A stretch of 64,000 nucleotides of DNA from Candidatus Poribacteria bacterium (GTDB lineage Bacteria > Poribacteria > WGA-4E > WGA-3G): contig JAJEDB010000147.1 of assembly GCA_022821725.1 (NCBI GenBank), positions 1 to 64,000 of the forward strand. The letters run 5' to 3'. Made by a program: the position numbers and the translations under genes. This document shows, one piece after another, positions 8,716 to 18,480 of the stretch. Below the pieces are notes generated by a model. That model did not search any database. It had not been told where the DNA came from and saw only the letters and a list, made by a program, of their open reading frames with translations. Position 1 is the stretch's first letter. Each line of letters starts with the position of its first letter.

Positions 8716-9108
8716 ATGAACAGATGGAGATGTTTACTCTTTATATTTGCTTGTTTGTCACAGATGGGGTGTGCCGCGCTGCTAACCGAGCAGGTGTATG
8801 TCCTCATTGATCGCGATGTAGAAGAAAAGGCGACTTTCCACGGTGCCATTTATTCGCTGCCAGAAAGCGCGAACGTGCGAAAAATTGTGCTGCTTGGCTC
8901 TGGAAAAATTCGAAACATTGAAATTCATGTGCGTGACAAGAGAAACCGATGGAAACCCGCCAAGAAAGTCCCAGGCGGAATCCAGTTTCCTTATGAAATT
9001 CCACTTATTGCTAAGACAGACGCTATCAAAATTATAAAACACGCAATGACTGGCGCCGGTCGCATTGAGACGATCCAATTTTACACGGTTTCGGATAAAG
9101 GAGATTAA
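8716..9108 (+). CDS. small putative lipoprotein of unknown function
   Basis: 130 residues, not recognised. The N-terminus is a hydrophobic signal peptide ending SQMGC (Cys19), which is an imperfect lipobox (Met at -2, Gln at -3). The mature part is short, mixed alpha/beta and basic (RDKRNRWKPAKKVPGG), with no catalytic motif I can identify. The start is ATG 8716, preceded by AAGGAG; the frame is open further upstream but has no better start. It is the first gene after the sigma-54-like promoter, and the LamG gene starts 2 nt after its stop codon, so the two are surely co-transcribed. Confidence 0.7.
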   Translation: MNRWRCLLFIFACLSQMGCAALLTEQVYVLIDRDVEEKATFHGAIYSLPESANVRKIVLLGSGKIRNIEIHVRDKRNRWKPAKKVPGGIQFPYEIPLIAKTDAIKIIKHAMTGAGRIETIQFYTVSDKGD

Positions 9109-9110
9109 AA

Positions 9111-9902
9111 ATGATATACCGACACATCTTCACATCTCTCTTTTTAATAACATTAATTCCACTGATGGCTACAGCATTACCGCCGCGTTCACCCGCAGGC
9201 GGCGGTATGTTGAGATTGGATGAAACGCACGCTTTTGTCGCAACCACCAACGCTTGGTTTCCCGATGAACAGTTTGAAGGATTGACCGCTGAAGCATGGA
9301 TTTACTTTGGAGAAGCACCCGCGCCTGGTAGTTTCTGGTCAATCATTGGTCAGGAAGGACGATTCAATCTGGTTATTCACGGCACTAATGCTTCATTGGG
9401 CGCATGGGGATATGCCGAGGGAGCAGCGGGGTCATTGACGATTGGAGGCTTCGATTTACCTGTAAAGCAATGGGTACACGTCACAGCGATTTACGACGCC
9501 TCCGCAGGGATGGGACTCAACGGTGAGGGCGGCAATTGGTGCTGCCCGAGAGGACACCTCATCAAATCAAATAAGTCACTTCGTATTGGTGGCATTATCT
9601 TCCAAGATCCAGAGCGGAGTCGTTTTGTCGGGGATAATGTGAAATTGCGTGGGTATATCGATGAAGTGCGAATTTCCAGTGTCGTGCGGTATGTTAGACC
9701 GGAGTGGAAGGTCCCTAAACAGAGATTCAAGGTTGACAAACATACCATTTCACTGTGGCATTTCGATGAGGCACCCGGAGCAAACCGGTTCAAAGATACG
9801 TCTGGGAACGGTCATGACCTTTGGAGAAGCGGTGTTTTGGCAGTCACAGCACAAGGAAAACTCACAACTACATGGGGCGCAATGAAACAGACGTCCCCAT
9901 AG
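9111..9902 (+). CDS. secreted LamG/concanavalin-like protein with WG-K tail
   Basis: 263 residues. A signal peptide (about 1-22) is followed by one LamG-like jelly-roll domain, seen in LTAEAWIYFGE, WSIIGQEGRFNLVI, KQWVHVTAIYD and the terminal GYIDEVRISSVVRY and SLWHFDEAPG strands typical of LamGL/DUF1080-like lectin folds. A Cys pair (NWCCPRGH) is in a surface loop. The chain ends GKLTTTWGAMKQTSP, matching the WG-K motif. It probably binds glycans or surface partners, inferred from fold. It starts 2 nt after the lipoprotein gene, with AAGGAG inside that gene's end. Confidence 0.8.
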   Translation: MIYRHIFTSLFLITLIPLMATALPPRSPAGGGMLRLDETHAFVATTNAWFPDEQFEGLTAEAWIYFGEAPAPGSFWSIIGQEGRFNLVIHGTNASLGAWGYAEGAAGSLTIGGFDLPVKQWVHVTAIYDASAGMGLNGEGGNWCCPRGHLIKSNKSLRIGGIIFQDPERSRFVGDNVKLRGYIDEVRISSVVRYVRPEWKVPKQRFKVDKHTISLWHFDEAPGANRFKDTSGNGHDLWRSGVLAVTAQGKLTTTWGAMKQTSP

Positions 9903-10010
9903 ATTGCGATCCCTCGGATATTGAGACAGGTTTCTCTCTGAGGAGTAATGAATTGCACGACGAACCGCTACGCTGAAAATCCAACCGTGACAATTAATGG
10001 AGACATTCTG

Positions 10011-12200
10011 ATGATCCGACACTTCAGCATACTCTTACTAACGATTTTATCTATTTCGGTAAGTCCGCTCAATGCCGCAGAACCACTACTGACCATCGGC
10101 AAGCCGTATCTGGATGACATCGCCTATACACCCGATGGCCGTTTTTTGGCAACGTTGTCCATTTCATATTGGGTTGAATTGTTAGATGCGGAGACCTTCG
10201 CTCCGGTGCATCGCATCGACACGGTTGAGGGAGAACATCTCCGGTTTTCACCAGATAGTTCGCAACTGGCAATTTTCGGAGATAGAGCAAATATTCAACT
10301 CTGGGACGTTGCCCCTCCCCGACTGCGGGCTACGATTCCCGTGAAAACGGTGCACGCCACATTTTCATCCGACGGCACGCATCTCGCCTACGCCGTTGGT
10401 GATACTGTCTACCTATGGCATCTCAGAGAAAAGCGAGTAGTTATGGAATTGACCAATGGAGTGCCGATCACGGCAATCGAGTTCCATCCAAATCTCCCGA
10501 TTCTTATCAGTGGTCATCAAGAAGGTCCTGTGACATTCTGGGATGTGGACACCGGGCAGATTCAACGGCGATTCCCTACGGTTTTGCGACATCCGAAAAA
10601 ACTCCGGTTCAGTCCTAATGGCGCATTTCTCGGTGTTCTATTGGAACACACAAATGTTTATCTCTTTGAAACCGCCACAGGTGCCTTACGGGGATCTTCC
10701 CATTCTGCTCTCGATTTCGGTTTCTCACCGGATAGCACCTACTTTTTAGTCGGCACAGAGGAGGCAAGGCTCCAGCGGCTCCACATCCCGACGGGGTGGT
10801 GGGATAGTCGGTCCGTCGTCGATCGACATGGACCAACTGGAATGGGGCGGGTTAAACGCCTCACTTTTCACCCCGATGGCGACCGATTTGCAAGCCAGAT
10901 CGATGCCTACCGGATTAGCATCTGGGACGTTAAGATGCTGTCGCGCCTAAAAACACTTTCCGGCTGGATGCAAACTTCCACGCGGGCGGCTTATCTACCG
11001 AAGATAAATCGCTTGGTGACGGGTTTCGGCACTAACATACTCCATTTCTGGGACACCCGCACCGGCGATCTGTTGAAAACGGTTGAGTTTCACTGGAGGG
11101 TTTATCAAGTTGTCCCGAGTCCAGACGGACGGTCGGTTGCCCTTGATGTTGAGGCAACAAATCAGATCTGGGACGCGGCGTTAATGGAGCCGCGCCACGT
11201 CTTTCAAATTCGGGGCTATTTAGGGACACAGGCTGTGAATTTTTCGCCTTCCGGGAAGTACCTCGCCTCAAATACCTACCGCGGCACGTTTATCTGGGAG
11301 GTGGAAACCGGTAGGCAAGTGAATCTTATTGACACCGGCTGGTCAGATTTCTCACTCTTGCTGTTTACACCTGATGAGCGGCAGATCGTCCTGATTCCAC
11401 CTAACGATGAAGACATCCAGCCCGCAGGCGATTTCATCGGGTTTTGGGACATTCGGACAGGAGAGATGATTCGCACAGTTGATTCAATCGGTCCGCTCTT
11501 GCTCCGGCAAAACAATTCCCTGCAAATGCGTGATACCCAAGATGCCTTAGAGATTTTTGATATGGTGAGCGACAAGCGGATCAGCCAGATTCCGAAACCC
11601 ATACCGTTTCAACTGATACGCCACTTTTCCGACATTCGATTCCATCCCACTGGTCGCGTGGTTGCCGTTCGGTGGCCCCTGCAGACAACACCTGATAAAC
11701 AACGATTTTATGATACCCAAACAGGACAGCTCTTAGCGGTTATACCGGGGGCAGATTTACGGTTTGCAGGGAAAGGTGAATTTCTGCTCCTCCACAACGA
11801 AAATAGCGGTCAATTGGAAATTTACAGAACCCGGGATATAGTGAACGTTCCGGAATCGGTCGCTGTTGAGCCGCAGGCGCGACAGCTGACACAATGGGGA
11901 GGTGTCAAACGGAACGCGCTGCTCCAAAACTTTCCCAATCCCTTCAATCCAGAAACTTGGATTCCGTTCCGACTCTCAACTGAAAGCTATGTTACGATCC
12001 ACATCCATAATTCTGCAGGTCAGTTGGTGCGTCGGTTGTCCCCAGGGACAATGCCTGCGGGTGACTATTCTTCACAGGCGCAAGCAATCTATTGGGACGG
12101 ACGCAACCAGATCGGTGAACCCGTGAGCAGTGGGGTCTATCTCTACACGATTCATGCTGGCGACTTTTCCGCAACCCGCAAAATGTTGATTCGGAAATGA
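10011..12200 (+). CDS. WD40-like propeller protein with type IX-like C-terminal sorting domain
   Basis: 729 residues. The signal peptide is MIRHFSILLLTILSISVSP with cleavage near NAA (22-24). Residues 30-610 are WD40-like repeats (xxFSPDGxxLAxxxxxxxIxLWD), enough for one or two propellers. A linker with the WG-K motif (W629) leads into residues 636-729: LLQNFPNPFNPETWIPF, a GQLVRRL strand, AGDYSSQAQAIYWDGRNQ, SSGVYLYTIHAGDFSATRKM. That is the FlgD-Ig/Por_Secre_tail fold which directs type IX secretion in Bacteroidota and relatives. The start is ATG 10011 (GGAG upstream), 63 nt inside a longer frame, because it begins the signal peptide. Surface attachment or secretion is inferred from the domain; no secretion machinery is in the window. 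Confidence 0.85.
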   Translation: MIRHFSILLLTILSISVSPLNAAEPLLTIGKPYLDDIAYTPDGRFLATLSISYWVELLDAETFAPVHRIDTVEGEHLRFSPDSSQLAIFGDRANIQLWDVAPPRLRATIPVKTVHATFSSDGTHLAYAVGDTVYLWHLREKRVVMELTNGVPITAIEFHPNLPILISGHQEGPVTFWDVDTGQIQRRFPTVLRHPKKLRFSPNGAFLGVLLEHTNVYLFETATGALRGSSHSALDFGFSPDSTYFLVGTEEARLQRLHIPTGWWDSRSVVDRHGPTGMGRVKRLTFHPDGDRFASQIDAYRISIWDVKMLSRLKTLSGWMQTSTRAAYLPKINRLVTGFGTNILHFWDTRTGDLLKTVEFHWRVYQVVPSPDGRSVALDVEATNQIWDAALMEPRHVFQIRGYLGTQAVNFSPSGKYLASNTYRGTFIWEVETGRQVNLIDTGWSDFSLLLFTPDERQIVLIPPNDEDIQPAGDFIGFWDIRTGEMIRTVDSIGPLLLRQNNSLQMRDTQDALEIFDMVSDKRISQIPKPIPFQLIRHFSDIRFHPTGRVVAVRWPLQTTPDKQRFYDTQTGQLLAVIPGADLRFAGKGEFLLLHNENSGQLEIYRTRDIVNVPESVAVEPQARQLTQWGGVKRNALLQNFPNPFNPETWIPFRLSTESYVTIHIHNSAGQLVRRLSPGTMPAGDYSSQAQAIYWDGRNQIGEPVSSGVYLYTIHAGDFSATRKMLIRK

Positions 12201-12367
12201 GACGGTTCAAACCTTTTGACGAATAAGCAAAAATTGCGTTCCAAATAGATGCCCTTCAGCATCACGCCTCTGCACCATTTTGTGCTCTTAGGTCCAAGAT
12301 ATGCCCTATTTTGTGCAGTGCTTTTGGACATTTCGCTAAGAATTTCACCGGTATTGTATTTTTTAGA

Positions 12368-12384
12368 TTGGCACGGAATTTGCC
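12368..12384 (+). promoter_or_regulatory. sigma-54 (RpoN) type promoter
   Basis: TTGGCACGGAATTTGCC has GG at 12370-12371 and GC at 12382-12383 with the exact 10-nt spacing, and matches TGGCACG-N4-TTGC in full. It lies 126 nt upstream of the second propeller gene. The leader holds an imperfect hairpin, AGGAGTATTG (12418-12427) against CAATG...CTCCT (12436-12450), echoing the leader at 8630-8676; both contain ATCGCTCCT. Confidence 0.65.
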
Positions 12385-12494
12385 ATAGTAAAGGCACATA
12401 CTTTGGGTTTTACGCTTAGGAGTATTGAAGTTCAGCAATGTATCGCTCCTGATCACCGATTCATCCTTATCGTCGCACACCTTGGAGGTTTCTC

Positions 12495-14837
12495 ATGAAA
12501 ACGCGCATCATCCTTTCAAAACGAAGCTTACAAGTTTATATTAAAGTCATCAGTGTTATTTGCATCTCCTGCTGTGCTTTTGCGATGGAACCGATCGGCA
12601 CAATTGGGCAACCCTTTCCAGAGCAGCACGCGTTTCTCTCCGATGAAGCGATTGTACGTGTTACCCCAGCACGCATTCAAATTATTGATACGAATACCGG
12701 TGCGGTTATAGATGAATTCGCCGAACGCGAGTATTTCAGCCATGTCGTGTTGAGTCCAGATGCCTCACATTTAGCGATTCTTACACATGCGCATGATGGA
12801 AAGAGTACGACTGTCAGTATCTGGGATGTCAAGGCTCGTGAGCAAGTCAGCGAATGGAAAGTCGAATTTCGCACCTATGATGTCGCGGCATTTAGTCCAA
12901 CGGAGCCGCTGTTCGCAATCTCTTCTGAGGATGGGATTCATCTCTGGGATTGGCAGACGGGTGAGTACCTTGGAAAGATGATAGGCGCACGGCGTCCATT
13001 GAAATCCTGTTATTTCTTCGACGGCGGCAGCAGTTGTGAAGGAGATCCGCGTGATCGCACCGCGATTTTTAGTCCCGATGGTCGCTATTTGATCGTCGCC
13101 GCAATGCGCCCTGACATTGAACGCTGGAATGTTGAAACGCGCCAGTTAGAAGGACACTTTGAAGGACACACCGGAAACTGGGTTGAAAAGGTCGCTATCA
13201 GTCCGGATGGAAGATACATCGCGTCATTCGAGGAAAGATCAACTTCCGTTTACGTGTGGGATGTAGCATCGAGACAGTTGCTCCGGAAAGTGCAAAGCGG
13301 CATTGGAAGGATTTCAGATGTGGTCTTCAGTCCGGACAGTCAACACCTGTATGTTGCGACCGAGACCGCTGACCTGACGTGGATTGATCCCGGTCCCCGG
13401 CAAGGATGGGATGACCAGGTCCGCGTCTGGAATGTCAAATCGGGACAACACATCGACACGTTTGGCAGTGAGTTCCGCGAATTGGAAGAAATAACGCTAT
13501 CACCGAACGGGAAAATTGCGCTCCTTCACTATTGGGATGCCGTCGTGACGTGGGCTATAGAGAAAAAGCGACCCCTGAACGTGTGGACTGATTTCCTCAG
13601 AGATCGGTTCTACGATGTGGTGAAGTTGAGTCCTGATGGAAAAACCGTAGGCTCTACCTCTCGGTATTTTATTAAGACATGGGATGTCGCGTCCCAGCAG
13701 ATGAAACGCATGATTTCTGCAGAAGATGCCACATTTGAAGGGCTCGCAATCTCTCCAGATGGTCGGAAACTCGCTGTCCACAGGGACCGGTGGGTGGAGG
13801 TCCGCAATCTTCAGACCGGTAACATCGAAATCCAATTTCCGCAGCAGATTGGGTGGCTTGAAGAAATTGTCTTCAGTGCTTCTGGAAGGTGGGTTGCGAT
13901 GGTGGGATATTGGGAGCCGCTCTCCATCTTGGATACCCAAAATCCGGAGAAACTCCAGAAACTTGCGTCAGAAAATGGGGCTGTATCCCTACATAATCAT
14001 TACCAGATCGTCTTTAGTGAAAATGACGAGTATTTTGCGGCTTCCGGCAGAACGAAAGACGATCAAGATTGGATTCAATTATGGAAACGCGAGGGCGGCA
14101 CTTTCGGCTTTCAATATGCATGGCAGGTCCCAAAACTTCTCTATAGCCGAATTCCAACGCTCGCCTTTGCCGCTCACACAGACGGTTCAACGGTGTTAGC
14201 AGCATCCAAGGAATCGGAACTTCACATCTGGAGACTCTTGCCAGATGCCCCCGAGCTTCTAACGACCTTGGAGGGATACTATCACCCAGTGCACTTTAGT
14301 CCAGATGGTCATTACCTCTTTGCCCGACGAGACGGTTCCACTCAGATCTGGGACTGGCAGACAGAAACACCCCTTGCGCATCCATCTATCCCAGTATATT
14401 TTGACATCAGTCGTGATGGCTCCGTTCTGCTTTCGGAGTCAGTCAGCGGTCAAATCCGCATCTGGGATGGAAGCGCACTCCTACCTTCGCAACCGGTTGC
14501 CGTTGAGCCGGGCGGTAAACAGATTGTTATACTGGGAGAAGTGAAACGGAATCAACTCCTACAGAACTTTCCCAACCCTTTCAACCCGGAAACCTGGATC
14601 CCGTTCCGACTTGCAAATGAAAGTCACGTCACGATCCACATTTATAACACCGCGGGTCAATTGGTGCGTCGCTTATCCGCAGGGACAATGCCTGCGGGCG
14701 ACTATTCTTCACAGGCGCAAGCCGTCTATTGGGATGGACGTAATCAGACCGGTGAACCCGTGAGCAGCGGCGTCTATCTCTACACGATTCACGCTGGCGA
14801 CTTCTCCGCAACCCGCAAAATGCTCATTCGGAAATAA
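12495..14837 (+). CDS. WD40-like propeller protein with type IX-like C-terminal sorting domain
   Basis: 780 residues, a paralog of the upstream propeller protein. A signal peptide with an extended basic n-region (hydrophobic core about 15-30) precedes many repeats of the form xxxSPDGxxxAxxxxxxxVxVWDV across residues 60-665. The linker carries GKQIVILGEVKRN, in which the usual Trp of the WG motif is Leu. Residues 687-780 are a full sorting domain (LLQNFPNPFNPETWIPF to ATRKMLIRK), nearly identical to the neighbour's. The ATG follows GGAGG by 6 nt. It has its own sigma-54-like promoter. Binding partner unknown. Confidence 0.85.
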   Translation: MKTRIILSKRSLQVYIKVISVICISCCAFAMEPIGTIGQPFPEQHAFLSDEAIVRVTPARIQIIDTNTGAVIDEFAEREYFSHVVLSPDASHLAILTHAHDGKSTTVSIWDVKAREQVSEWKVEFRTYDVAAFSPTEPLFAISSEDGIHLWDWQTGEYLGKMIGARRPLKSCYFFDGGSSCEGDPRDRTAIFSPDGRYLIVAAMRPDIERWNVETRQLEGHFEGHTGNWVEKVAISPDGRYIASFEERSTSVYVWDVASRQLLRKVQSGIGRISDVVFSPDSQHLYVATETADLTWIDPGPRQGWDDQVRVWNVKSGQHIDTFGSEFRELEEITLSPNGKIALLHYWDAVVTWAIEKKRPLNVWTDFLRDRFYDVVKLSPDGKTVGSTSRYFIKTWDVASQQMKRMISAEDATFEGLAISPDGRKLAVHRDRWVEVRNLQTGNIEIQFPQQIGWLEEIVFSASGRWVAMVGYWEPLSILDTQNPEKLQKLASENGAVSLHNHYQIVFSENDEYFAASGRTKDDQDWIQLWKREGGTFGFQYAWQVPKLLYSRIPTLAFAAHTDGSTVLAASKESELHIWRLLPDAPELLTTLEGYYHPVHFSPDGHYLFARRDGSTQIWDWQTETPLAHPSIPVYFDISRDGSVLLSESVSGQIRIWDGSALLPSQPVAVEPGGKQIVILGEVKRNQLLQNFPNPFNPETWIPFRLANESHVTIHIYNTAGQLVRRLSAGTMPAGDYSSQAQAVYWDGRNQTGEPVSSGVYLYTIHAGDFSATRKMLIRK

Positions 14838-14983
14838 AACGGTTTGGCGGAGTCACGAACCTCGCAACTGATAAGAAAAGAATTGCGCTTCAATTTGATT
14901 GATAGGAGATGAGCGATTGTATTTGGAGGATGCATAAATTTGAAAACCATCAGTTAATTCGTCCGTAGGGAGGAACACAACCG

Positions 14984-17900
14984 ATGAACGCGTTAAAACG
15001 AGTAATTCATTCTCTGCTTGTAGTGCCTTGCATCTTGAGTACATCTGTGTTCTATGGGTGTGGTGCCGACCCTCTCGGACCCTACCAACCGCTCTTGCCT
15101 ACTATTGAGAGCGAAGCGAAATTCTCAAGCAGATACCAATTGGAAGAAGAACCGCAGTTCTTTCATGACCTTTATGGGGCAGAAATCGTAGAAGGCAGCG
15201 AACTCAATACATACACCGATCGGAAAGAATTCGATCAGAACGGTAAATTAGTTGTCGGATGGGGCGGTCAACTCGATAGTATGCGCTTCACAGCACAACT
15301 CGACCGGACAATCATCGCTGAAGAAAGTTTCCTCGGTAGACATACCGAGTTTATGATTGGCGATCACCTCCGCATCAAACCCGCGACCCTGTTTCCAAAC
15401 CGATATATTCTATACAAAACGGAGTTCGATGGGCTCCGGTGGGATATCTCTTTTGCGCAGGAACATCATCTTTTTAGCTTCATCCACTCCCGTATTTCTA
15501 ATCCTATTAGAATAACAGACGCTGCAGAGGATGGGGCACTCGGACAGGATCTCGGCCGCCGAAACGGGTGGAACGCAGCGTCAGGGGTCAGGAATATTGA
15601 AAACGCACGACTCGTCGGTTTTCGAGGACAGGGACTCTTCGGCGAAATGTTCCGCGTCGGATTTACTTATGTCAATTTGTATAAAGAACATCCCGAACGC
15701 CTCATAAACGCATTCATGGGGACGGTTGCAAATACACCCCCTGAAACGATATCCGTTGTTTTTCGTGATGATTCGCCTGAGGATAATCACACGAACGCAT
15801 TCACGGATCTTCGTTCTTATGATCCGGACCTACATAGCAATCATAGCCAAGAGGGGGTCGGTGCCGCTTTCAAACGCATGAGAATAACTATCGTTACACA
15901 ATCACTTCACAAATTACCCCCCGCCGCTATAGCGGAAGGCATTGAACCCGAACTTCTCCCCGAAGTGACGCACCACTTCGATGTCTTTGCTGACGAACTC
16001 GTGCCGGTTGATCATAGCGGCGGCACTTCCGAAATCCGAGATTCCGTTGACGGAAAATGGAAGATTGTCACCGGTTTCAATAAAATGAAATATGATCTTA
16101 TGCTGGCGGATCAGAAGATTAACATTGACCCCCGAACAGTTAAATCTGTTGTATTTGATATGGTTGTTGCAGGCGATTACAATATAGCCGTTATCGGCTT
16201 TAGTGAAGCGAATAGAGCCGAGGAAAACCCTGACCTACAGGAGTGGATTAAAACGACAGATGGCCGCATTCAGATGCCGTATCGCGACATAATTCAGGCA
16301 CCGGGGAATTACGGTCAATCCCCGGATTACATCAAAGACAGAAAAAACCTTGTAGACAATCCGACGCAATGGAAGGGGGAAGGGAGACCTCGGAAAGTCC
16401 GATACCGCTACGGTGCTGCACGTGCTGCGACGCTCTATGGACTTGACCTTGAAGGGACTGTCAGTAACGTTTTCATCAGGGCACACTACTCTATTAATGG
16501 TAAATACAAACAGTATCCCACTATCCCGAAAGATAAAGTCGGCTTTAGTCGAACCAAAACCGTGCTTCAGCTGCCCGATGGTGAAGAAGAAACAGGTGTC
16601 ACGATTGATCTCGGCAGCCAACTCCCAGTAGATGCAAACGGGGTCCCGACCTATTCGGAAACCGAGGGCGAACGTTTTGAGGCTTTTTTAGGGGGTGACG
16701 GAACAGATGAAGACGGCAACGGAAAACTCGGTAGAGAAACCGCCTGGTTCGTCCAACTTAAGTCTCGCTTTGACAAACTCCACTTAGAAGCCGTCTTGTA
16801 TCATATTGACCCAGGCTACACAACCAACTATCTGAATTTCGGGGCACATCCGAATCGGGGTCAAATTTATACGCTTGAACGCGGTAGGCGAGATAGACCC
16901 TTGCAAGAACGAATCCCGGCAGAACAAACTCCATGGGACACCGCCAATTATACATTGATTGAGGATGACGATGATGGCGATGACTGGCCCGATGGCATTG
17001 CCGACTTTGATGGGGTGATCCCACGCGCGGATGACCGAGACCAGAACGGGGTCTTAGACTTCCAAGAAGATTTTCTTATTTTTGAAGCCGACCCACCTGT
17101 ATTTACCAATGGTATCGATCTGAATAATAACGGCATTGTTGATCGAATTGAGGATGACCTTGAACCGGAATACGAATACGGCATAGACCGTCAAGGGTAT
17201 CACCTTAAAGCAAAATACGATCTGCTCGATAACTTTGTTGTTCAAGTGGGTTGGTTAAATGAAACCGAAGTTTCAAGCCGTCGGAAGAATAACGCCAAAT
17301 ACATACATATCACCTATAAACGCAGCGTCCCCGATTTTGGGAGTTTTCACTTCCAAAATTGGTTCGTCCGGGTCCATGATGATATTCCGGATTACGCAAT
17401 CGCCTTGCCTGTTGGAGAATTGGAGCCGATTCACATTAAGGACGAGCTCGATTTTTACAACGCGCGGGTGAATACAACAACGTTCCAATGCCTCTATACC
17501 GCGGTGCGGAACTTGACGCTTGAAGCCAAATTTCTGGTTCACATGCAAAAACAATTTGAACAGGAGAAAGAGAAGGCACTTTTCACGGATATTGAATACG
17601 ACCCGATATCAAAGAACTTTGAATCCGATGAACGCGTTGACTTTATGGTCCCAATTGAACAGGTCCGAATTGGCGACAGGGGACGTGTATACCCGTTCTA
17701 TCCCGATCATGGACTTAACGCACTCGACCCGACGGACACCGGTTTGATCTATGACGACACGAATTGGAAAAAACGCCGTTACCCTGAACGGAACATCCGT
17801 AACCAACTCACGATTCTGAAAGCGAAATACGAGATACCATTTGCGAACCTCCCTTATGTCCACAAAAGTGTTGAAGATTTAACGCTAACACCGATGGTGA

Positions 17901-18340
17901 AATACGTCTGGGACCGCGCTTTTGACCGAAGTGCCGAAGAAATTCCAAAGACACTCAACCCATCGCTGTTCCTTCCTACCGACGATGAACCCATTGAATA
18001 TTTGCGATTCAATCGTCGAAGTCGGGAGGATATTCTTGGGGTGCGTCTCGATTATCAGTTTACACCAAGATTAAATATCATCGGAGGCTTCCAGTATCGG
18101 AAGTTTTCCAACCGAGATAAAAACTTCAAGAACTACCTACAAACTTTCTCAGATGACACTGACGTTCCGAACTTATACCGTCCTGATCTGCGAACGCGTA
18201 TATTTGAAATCCAAACTATTAACAGAGGCAGTTGGCTCGGTTTCTATATCGTCATTCTCGCAGGGCACCGTAGAACGACACATCTGTTTGAACACACGAC
18301 CAGTAATACAACCTTCGTTCGAGCGATGATGGGTTTCTAA
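14984..18340 (+). CDS. large exported, probably barrel-forming protein of unknown function
   Basis: 1118 residues, not recognised. A signal peptide is followed by Cys26 (VFYGCG), a weak lipobox. The body alternates amphipathic strands with charged turns and ends in an aromatic-rich strand finishing in Phe (FVRAMMGF), a hallmark of outer-membrane beta-barrels. Segments such as LRIKPATLFPNRYILYKTEF and PRLNIIGGFQYRKFS look like paired barrel strands. Residues about 660-730 are an acidic insertion with DxDxDG-like loops (DDDDGDDWPDG, DRDQNGVLDF, DLNNNGIVDR) resembling calcium-binding EF-hand or dockerin loops. A GGGAGGA sits upstream of the ATG. It lies 146 nt after the sorting-domain gene. Function is unknown; an outer-membrane location is inference. 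Confidence 0.7.
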   Translation: MNALKRVIHSLLVVPCILSTSVFYGCGADPLGPYQPLLPTIESEAKFSSRYQLEEEPQFFHDLYGAEIVEGSELNTYTDRKEFDQNGKLVVGWGGQLDSMRFTAQLDRTIIAEESFLGRHTEFMIGDHLRIKPATLFPNRYILYKTEFDGLRWDISFAQEHHLFSFIHSRISNPIRITDAAEDGALGQDLGRRNGWNAASGVRNIENARLVGFRGQGLFGEMFRVGFTYVNLYKEHPERLINAFMGTVANTPPETISVVFRDDSPEDNHTNAFTDLRSYDPDLHSNHSQEGVGAAFKRMRITIVTQSLHKLPPAAIAEGIEPELLPEVTHHFDVFADELVPVDHSGGTSEIRDSVDGKWKIVTGFNKMKYDLMLADQKINIDPRTVKSVVFDMVVAGDYNIAVIGFSEANRAEENPDLQEWIKTTDGRIQMPYRDIIQAPGNYGQSPDYIKDRKNLVDNPTQWKGEGRPRKVRYRYGAARAATLYGLDLEGTVSNVFIRAHYSINGKYKQYPTIPKDKVGFSRTKTVLQLPDGEEETGVTIDLGSQLPVDANGVPTYSETEGERFEAFLGGDGTDEDGNGKLGRETAWFVQLKSRFDKLHLEAVLYHIDPGYTTNYLNFGAHPNRGQIYTLERGRRDRPLQERIPAEQTPWDTANYTLIEDDDDGDDWPDGIADFDGVIPRADDRDQNGVLDFQEDFLIFEADPPVFTNGIDLNNNGIVDRIEDDLEPEYEYGIDRQGYHLKAKYDLLDNFVVQVGWLNETEVSSRRKNNAKYIHITYKRSVPDFGSFHFQNWFVRVHDDIPDYAIALPVGELEPIHIKDELDFYNARVNTTTFQCLYTAVRNLTLEAKFLVHMQKQFEQEKEKALFTDIEYDPISKNFESDERVDFMVPIEQVRIGDRGRVYPFYPDHGLNALDPTDTGLIYDDTNWKKRRYPERNIRNQLTILKAKYEIPFANLPYVHKSVEDLTLTPMVKYVWDRAFDRSAEEIPKTLNPSLFLPTDDEPIEYLRFNRRSREDILGVRLDYQFTPRLNIIGGFQYRKFSNRDKNFKNYLQTFSDDTDVPNLYRPDLRTRIFEIQTINRGSWLGFYIVILAGHRRTTHLFEHTTSNTTFVRAMMGF

Positions 18341-18355
18341 ATGGCTATCAGCCAT
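18341..18355 (+). terminator. weak hairpin after barrel-like gene
   Basis: ATGGCT (18341-18346), loop ATC, AGCCAT (18350-18355), directly after the stop codon at 18338-18340. The stem is only 6 bp and there is no T-run, so its role as a terminator is doubtful. Confidence 0.3.
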
Positions 18356-18406
18356 CATTTATGAGCTGCTGTTATTCAGCATCTACGACATTTCTTCAAT
18401 TTTTTC

Positions 18407-18435
18407 TTGCCTTCTGACGCTGATGTTGCTATGAT
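18407..18435 (+). promoter_or_regulatory. candidate sigma-70 promoter
   Basis: TTGCCT (18407-18412), 17-nt spacer, TATGAT (18430-18435). Transcription would start near 18442, about 40 nt before the oxidoreductase ATG at 18481. Confidence 0.45.
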
Positions 18436-18480
18436 AGGTGCAAACAAGCACACTCTTTTTGGCAAACTTCGGAGACACAC

